Source of the DNA: Chrysemys picta bellii
Taxonomy: Eukaryota > Chordata > Testudines > Emydidae
Length of the DNA stretch: 64,000 nt
Direction of reading: 5' to 3'
Assembly: GCF_011386835.1 (NCBI RefSeq)
Contig: NC_088791.1
Span: 125,650,943 to 125,714,942, forward strand
A program made the position numbers and the translations under genes. Positions 58,565 to 64,000 of the stretch are shown here, in pieces. The notes below the pieces were generated by a model, which was not told the DNA's origin, did not search any database, and saw only the letters and a program-made list of their open reading frames with translations. Numbering within the stretch: position 1 is the stretch's first letter; each line of letters begins with the position of its first letter.

Positions 58565-58957
58565 CAGTTTCATATTGAAACTTTTTTCGAAAGAAAAAAT
58601 GACTTTGAAAACAAACTTTAATGGCAAAAAATTATTTGTTGAAATGTTCTGTTTTTTGCCAAAAAAAATCCTGACAATTTTTTGGTTTCTTGTGTATTAT
58701 ATTTTACCCTCATTCATTCCCTTTCCATCTACCCTTTTTCCTTTTATTCCCTGCCCCTTTTTACATACTGCCATTGAAAAAGGAGAAGGGGGAAGGGGGA
58801 GAAGGAAGGGAAATGAGGAATAACTAAAAAACACAACACTTGGATGGGGGGGATTCAAAAAAATCAAAACTTTGTAATTTTTCATGAAAAGTTTAAGAAA
58901 AAAAGTATCCAGTTTTCTTTTTGTGGCACATACTTATCATTTTCCAACCAGTTCTAC
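58565..58957. repeat. Dispersed AT-rich fold-back repeat (AGAGCTGGTC family)
   Basis: It starts near ATATTGAAACTTTTTTCG and ends CATTTTCCAACCAGTTCTAC, which is the complement of a GTAGAACTGGTTGGAAA-type end. The interior alternates A-rich and T-rich blocks (GTTTTTTGCCAAAAAAAATC). A GA-rich patch at 58775-58820 may be a local expansion. Confidence 0.5.
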
Positions 58958-59429
58958 AGTCCAAGAGCAGCTTGGTGGTAATTGGCAACCTAGGCCTAAA
59001 GCAACAAGGGGCTCTGGTGACATGGCATGTTATGGTTACAGAAAATACCAGCTTCGGCCTATGTCTCTATCTCTCCCCCACAACATGAATTAAGGAGAGT
59101 GGTGATGGTGGTAGAGAATAAAGACACACGTGAAGGAAACGGCAACAATAGCAGGCCTAGCAGCTTAACCCTTTCAACCCTGTTCTCTTCCACAGGCAGA
59201 GATAGGAAATGAATAAGGAACTCCTCCCCTCACACACACAGATTGTGGGGATAGGAATCTAAGGACTCCCCAGGAACCTAAAATCTTCCATTGCTCCAAT
59301 CTTCCCTCTTCTCTAGTCTCTCAGAGGAAGAAAAAAAAGGAAAGAGAAGGAGAGTGTATTGGGGAAGAGAGAAATGGACTGGCAGGGAGAAAGCAAAATA
59401 AATGGAAGGAGAATATTGTACAATAAACT
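58958..59429. other. Non-coding stretch, nothing recognised
   Basis: Purine-rich in part (59325-59400) with no recognisable element. Confidence 0.35.
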
Positions 59430-60110
59430 AGAAGCTAGAGATCAGAATGAGCAATCAGGCCACCTAGTCCCATCTCCCACTAATGCAGAATTATCTTCTC
59501 TAGTATATTTTCTAGTGTTTTAGCCATTTTAGCTTTGAAGGTGCCAAATGATAGGGCTCTAGTTAATTCTCTTGTATGACAATTTCACAGCCTAATAGAT
59601 CTCCCTGTCAGGACATTTTCCTATTCAGCTTAAATGTTCCCATTCTAAACTGCAGCCTATTTCTATTAGCTATACTCCTTTTGATCACCCTAGATTCCTT
59701 TCTAACCTTTGTGTTTATGAAACCCTTCCAACATGTACCCTTATGTACCCTCAATTAGATTATCCTGCTTCCACTACCCTTATCTCTCAGTCAAGCTACA
59801 GGCAAGCAGATTTTTAATCTTTTCTCATGGGAGGGCGAAAGTTTTTGCAGCTCTCTTACCTTAGTTGTTCTACTTTGCACTCTGAAATTAAGTGTTTTCA
59901 TCTGTGAACTGAATGCAGTATTCCACCATTACAATATGGAGAGGGACTATCAACCCCTGATACGTGACATGATGCTTCTGGACATGGAGTCCAAAATGAT
60001 ATTGACCTTTCTTGAAAACTGTGTTGCATTACAAAGTCATTTCTCTTTTGCTCCCCACTATTGCCCAAGAAAATCTTTTCATCATTACATAGTCCTCCCA
60101 CTTACATCAG
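59430..60110 (-). mobile_element. Old CR1/L3-type LINE fragment, minus strand
   Basis: On the plus strand the series GAATGAGCAATCAGGCCACC, GGTGCCAAATGATAGGGC, CATCTGTGAACTGAATGCAG, AGTATTCCACCATTAC and CCAAAATGATATTGACCTTTC follows the reverse complement of an old CR1/L3-type LINE as I recall it. Long frames are broken. It is the longest old LINE remnant in the window. Confidence 0.55.
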
Positions 60111-60334
60111 TTCTACAATGTTGTAATTTCAATGATTCTGGTGGAGTTGCTCCTTGTAATGTGATGCGGAACTGTATTGTACTGTTAAACCACTGGGTGG
60201 CGCTGTGAACAAAAGACCTTATTTAAAGCTAACCTAAGCCATACCTGGCAGAGCATTAAAGGATCTTATAATGATCACATCTGGTGGGTATAAGCAAGCT
60301 CTGTGGCCAGTTCATATCCAGTACAGAAGTACAT

Positions 60335-60479
60335 CAAGGAGTCTGGTGGCACCTTAAAGACTAACAGATTTATTTGGGCATAAGCTTTTGTGAAATCTGT
60401 TAGTCTTTAAGGTGCCACCGGACTCCTTGTTGCTTTTGTGGATACAGACGAACACGGCTACCCCCTGATACTTGAAACC
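60335..60479 (-). mobile_element. Turtle tRNA-derived SINE with fold-back and perfect TSD
   Basis: On the minus strand the element reads head (GGTTTCAAGTATCAGGGGGT, AGCCGTGTTCGTCTGTATCC), body, then inverted body. The two 37-base arms (60335-60371 and 60393-60429) match with one mismatch around a 21-base spacer TATTTGGGCATAAGCTTTTGT-type block. TACAGAAGTACAT flanks the whole unit at 60322-60334 and 60480-60492, a perfect 13-bp duplication. This has the same structure as the SINE at 10511. Confidence 0.9.
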
Positions 60480-60492
60480 TACAGAAGTACAT

Positions 60493-62115
60493 GATATTCC
60501 TGTTTTACCACAGCATAAATTAGGGGAGACTAAGGCTGAATCTGCATTCTTGTGAGTCTGTGGAGCAGCATTCCCTGATTAAATTGCTGTTAGCTGATAA
60601 CTGGATCACTCACTGTTACCTGGCTACTGGCTGGGATAGAGACACAGTACACTTCAAAAGGACAGAATCAGAGAGTTTTTCATTATGTCCTTAGCAGCTG
60701 TACCAATCTGGAGCTTGCAGATTATGATTTACAAACTCTGGCTGAGACCTCTACTTCCCCGACTCCCCAAATTCAGCCTCTCCTGTCCTTTTTTTCTTCC
60801 CATTTCCTTTAAGGAAAAATTCCTGGCTTTTCATTGGTTGAAAAAGGCTTTGATGATCTTTCCCATCTGCCATAGGCTACTTTCTGGAGAGACAGGCTCT
60901 CACTGCTGTGGCAATTGGAGCCAAAACCCAGAAATCTAATGAGCAGATTTTGTCCTGTAGTCATTGTTACAGACTATCTTTACTCAAAGCACCCCCTGTC
61001 TGTGCAGGGAGGGACCGTCCAGTCTCACAAACACACATGGGGTGGAGGTAACATTAAGAAACATAGGAGATTTAATAGATTGTAAATGCAATGCAATCTC
61101 TTTACTTAGGCAAAATAATTTGCTGGGGTGGGTGGGGCGGCGGGAGGGGGAGGGATTTGTTCCAAAAGAGCACTGTTGAATGAATTGAATCAGAAAGATA
61201 TTCCAGATGAGATGGTACATTTAGGCTGGTGCTTTTCTCTTGAATGGATGAGTTTATTGATGGATTGTTCACATGGGTGACAAAGTGTCGCATGATTCTG
61301 AAATGAGCCACCTGACCAAGATATGGTCCAAGTTACAATTGTATTTATATCTCAGCATTGCCTGGATGGGGAACATGCATCTATCTGGCAACACAGGATA
61401 TGGCAATTTGGATTACTGGTCATACCATAGTGGGTATTTAATTAATTTCAAGTCTCCTCCAGTCATATCAGCTGTTCCATCTGTGATGTGAGACTTTTCT
61501 ATACCTTTCTGTCATGCCCAGCTGCCATTTCAGTTCCTCTCCTAGTGCGAGCCGGATAAATCCATGGGCAAAATATGTTGAGTGGGAAAATCCACTGAAA
61601 CTTCAAATATGTGATATTCTTTTTTAAAAATAGTTTAAAACTTCTGGGAGGTTTTATTTATCAATCTTTTGGGGAACCTTCATTTTATGGTCAGCACTAG
61701 CAATGTGGTATGGCAGCTATGAGTTATCCCCACCCGATAAAGCAACTTCTGTCTGTCAATTTGCTGTCCCAACAGTATTTGCACAGGATCAAGACAGCGA
61801 CGCTTCATAAGCAGCTAATGACACAGTGCTTTCAGACAGAGTCATTCTCAAGCACTTTCCTGGACAGGGCAGGATTTTGCTTCAAACTTTAAAGGATGGG
61901 AAAAGACAAGACCAAAAAATCATCCATGTTCCTTTTTAAAGTATGCAATTATGTAAAAAGCTCTATTTAAAACAGGTACATTTTTAATATTGCAGGGCCA
62001 AAACTCTAGCCCAGGATTCTGGTGAGTTTATGGTACAAATTCTTAGTTTATCACATAATCAAAACCCCTCTGCAGAATTAGAATGCCACCCTTCAATTTG
62101 CCTGTTATTTATAGT
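60493..62115. other. Non-coding stretch, nothing recognised
   Basis: AT-rich sequence with a G-rich patch at 61122-61152. I see no coding signal or repeat ends. Confidence 0.4.
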
Positions 62116-62656
62116 GATGGGCCCAAACTTCAGTTTAAAACCAGACAAATGACAGAAGCTCCATTTCCCAAAGGATATCAAGTTTTTGCTTTGTTCCAAA
62201 TGGGAACAAAACCTGAAAATTTAAATGGTTGGTGTTATTCAAAATGGTTTGTTTAGACTGACTCTTTTATTTTGCATTACACAGTACTTAATTTGTGCCA
62301 AGGCTTGCCAAGGCTGAGCCCTGGCACCACCAGGCTTAGCAGTTCATAGCCCTGGCACCTCTGGTGCTTGCTGTGTCACTTATGAAAGTAAGAAAATTGC
62401 TTGAGCCCTGGCACCTCTTTCATTACAAATTGAGCACTGACACTACAATACAGTATCTAAAAAAAAAAGACAAAATAAAAACAATTTCAAAATAAAAAAA
62501 TCAAAATATTTTGTTCCAAAAATGACATTGTCAAAACTCTTTTCCCTTTCTTCCAAAACAAAATTCCAGTGAAATCAACCCCATTTCACAATGCATTTTC
62601 TTTTTGATGGAACCGTGTATTCTGGTATGGTTCCGTCAATGTTTCTCTGGCCAGCT
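62116..62656. repeat. Dispersed fold-back repeat split by a hAT-like element
   Basis: The left part starts ATGGGCCCAAACTTCAG and contains GTTCCAAATGGGAACAAAAC. The right part has CAAAATATTTTGTTCC and ends TTTCTCTGGCCAGCT. The two parts flank the hAT-like element at 62282-62439 and read as one A/T-rich fold-back repeat of the AGAGCTGGTC family once it is removed. Confidence 0.5.
62282..62439. mobile_element. hAT-like non-autonomous DNA transposon (nested)
   Basis: The ends CAGTACTTAATTTGTGCC and, on the complement, CAGTGCTCAATTTGTAATG are inverted. The flanks GCATTACA (62274-62281) and ACACTACA (62440-62447) match at 6 of 8 positions, fitting an aged 8-bp duplication. The interior repeats GAGCCCTGGCACC. 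It is 158 bases and non-coding. Confidence 0.75.
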
Positions 62657-62867
62657 ACACTGCAAAGTTCAGTTCAACCAAATTCAGTGGGTTGGATCTG
62701 GGAGTTCAGTTCAGACCCATGTGACGACGCCAGTCCTGCAATGGGACGTATGCACGTGGAACCCTGAAATCACACAGAGCCTCATTGCCATCAGTGGGTT
62801 CTAGGCACATGCTATCTGATTACACGCATATCTGATTACAGGATGGAATCCCTAGTTAATTATTTTG

Positions 62868-63054
62868 GGAGAGATTTTCAAAGGCACAAATGGGAAGTAG
62901 AGTCCTGATCCTGCCATTGAAACCACTGGGAACTTTGCCATCGACTTCAATGGTTGCAGGATCCGGCCCTACATTCCCAACTCCCATTGACTCCCAATAG
63001 AAGTTGGCCACTTAACAGTGCCATGTGAGTTTGAAAAATCTCCCTCTTAACACA
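62868..63054. repeat. Nested palindromic repeat
   Basis: The outer arms GGGAGAGATTTTCAAAGGCA and the complement of GTGAGTTTGAAAAATCTCCC enclose an inner palindrome: ATCCTGCCATTGAAACCACTGG against CGACTTCAATGGTTGCAGGAT (key block ATCCTGC...GCAGGAT). The inner part matches the core family of 39821 and 57272, so one small palindrome lies inside another. Confidence 0.65.
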
Positions 63055-63625
63055 CAGATTTCACTCAGTCTGCATGAACATGAAACAGAGAAGGGGGAAA
63101 TATTGTTTAGAATGTAGATCATGTTGGTTGAGTAATTTTCTTTTTCATTGCAGCACAGCAAGTTGCAGTGTTGGTTAAGGATTTGTCACTCCTTTGCCTC
63201 AGGAGTAAAAGAAAAACTAAGTAGCAGCCTGAGATCTGGCCTGGCACCAATTTTACTACTCTGCACTAATAGCAAAATCGCACATAAAACCTCCAGAGGA
63301 AAATAAGACGGGGGGAAAACTAGCTTTAAAACTTTTGGTGTGTCTTTATATTTGTTTATAACCTGTGTCAGAGGAGTTGCAAGAGAAGCTGTTCTTCATT
63401 CCTTATTTATGAAAGGTACCTAACAAGTAAAGGAGAACAGACAGCAATAGACGCATCTTCCTCCCACAACTCGCTGCCAGAGATGCTGATGTGAGAGAAA
63501 TGATAGGCATCATTTTTTTCCACAATATCTTTTTCATTTCTGTGCATGGTCTTCAGGTTAAGTTAAGTAAATAGAATAGGAAAGAAGAATAGCATTTCTT
63601 GCTTTAAGGCTTCTCTATTGATCAT
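63055..63625. other. Non-coding stretch, nothing recognised
   Basis: AT-rich sequence with no recognisable element. Confidence 0.35.
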
Positions 63626-63850
63626 TAGAGCTGGTTGAAACTTTTCCATTGAAAAATGTTTTCAATAAACAAAACTGGATTTTTGATTAAATAGAATTTT
63701 TTTGTGGGGGAAAATCAGTTTATTTCAAAATTTTGGGTTTGGTTGAAAAACCCAACATTTTTCAGGTTTTCCATGAAAACTCAAAAATAGACAAAATGGA
63801 AAAATAGTTTTATTCAAAATTAAATAATTTCCCAGTTATTTTCTCTTATT
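63626..63850. repeat. Dispersed AT-rich fold-back repeat (AGAGCTGGTT family)
   Basis: It starts TAGAGCTGGTTGAAACTTTT and runs through TTCCATTGAAAAATG, AAAATTTTGGGTTTGG and TTTTTCAGGTTTTCCATG, the typical pattern of the family at 8635. The right end is not clear. Confidence 0.55.
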
Positions 63851-64000
63851 TTGTGACCCAAACATCTCTTTTTCATTTCCTTACGTAACTCTCACACTAC
63901 CCATGGTGAATGTTGCCACAATCATGCCCTTCAGTTTTATTTCTCTCCTCTGTTGATCCCTTTTTAATTCTCTCAGAGAATCCAAAGACATGCACTGCCA

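Overview
This window looks like non-coding DNA from a turtle, most likely a cryptodiran. I found no host protein-coding exon, rRNA or functional tRNA gene. The lineage call rests on repeats: several CR1 LINE copies ending in CR1 3' tails (GATGACCTCTCGAGGTCCCTTCC followed by short TCTATG-type repeats), tRNA-derived SINEs with the turtle-type head (GTAGCAGCCGTGTTAGTCTG) and body (TTGTGGCACCTTAGAGACTA), and many short hAT-like and MITE-like elements. Family names come from memory of these families, not from a search.

The only long reading frames belong to CR1. Bases 1-2887 hold a CR1 copy with an uninterrupted ORF2 (endonuclease plus reverse transcriptase) that runs off the left edge. Bases 22585-25127 hold a nearly identical copy, 5'-truncated inside the endonuclease domain. 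A decayed relative lies at about 18000-19187, missing its RT catalytic motif and carrying an internal duplication. A copy of a different CR1 subfamily lies at about 45795-46703. Shorter CR1-type fragments occur near 12640, 26610, 44490, 48890 (minus strand) and 59430-60110 (minus strand).

The rest is a mosaic of non-autonomous elements, several with visible target-site duplications (TSDs). Solo LTRs lie at 40123-40609 (TSD GAGAC), 52356-52925 (TSD CCTAC), 33348-33982 (minus strand, nested in an older repeat) and about 20476-21139 (nested in a fold-back repeat). hAT-like elements lie at 10264-10389, 41584-41758, 42734-42890, 53046-53481 and 62282-62439. MITE-like elements with TGTCTACAC-type ends lie near 9141, 9955, 25998 and 39251. 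Three SINEs near 6861, 10511 and 60335 share an unusual head, body, inverted-body structure, and two have perfect TSDs of 13-14 bp. Old MIR-like SINEs lie at 7624-7855 and 17741-17876. Small palindromes with a core close to TTGAAGTCAATGGG recur through the window.

The remaining stretches are mostly AT-rich sequence without recognisable features. I do not see an undescribed multi-gene system. The most interesting signals are the recurrent fold-back SINEs, the intact CR1 ORF2, the nested insertions that give a relative order of events, and the dispersed palindrome family.
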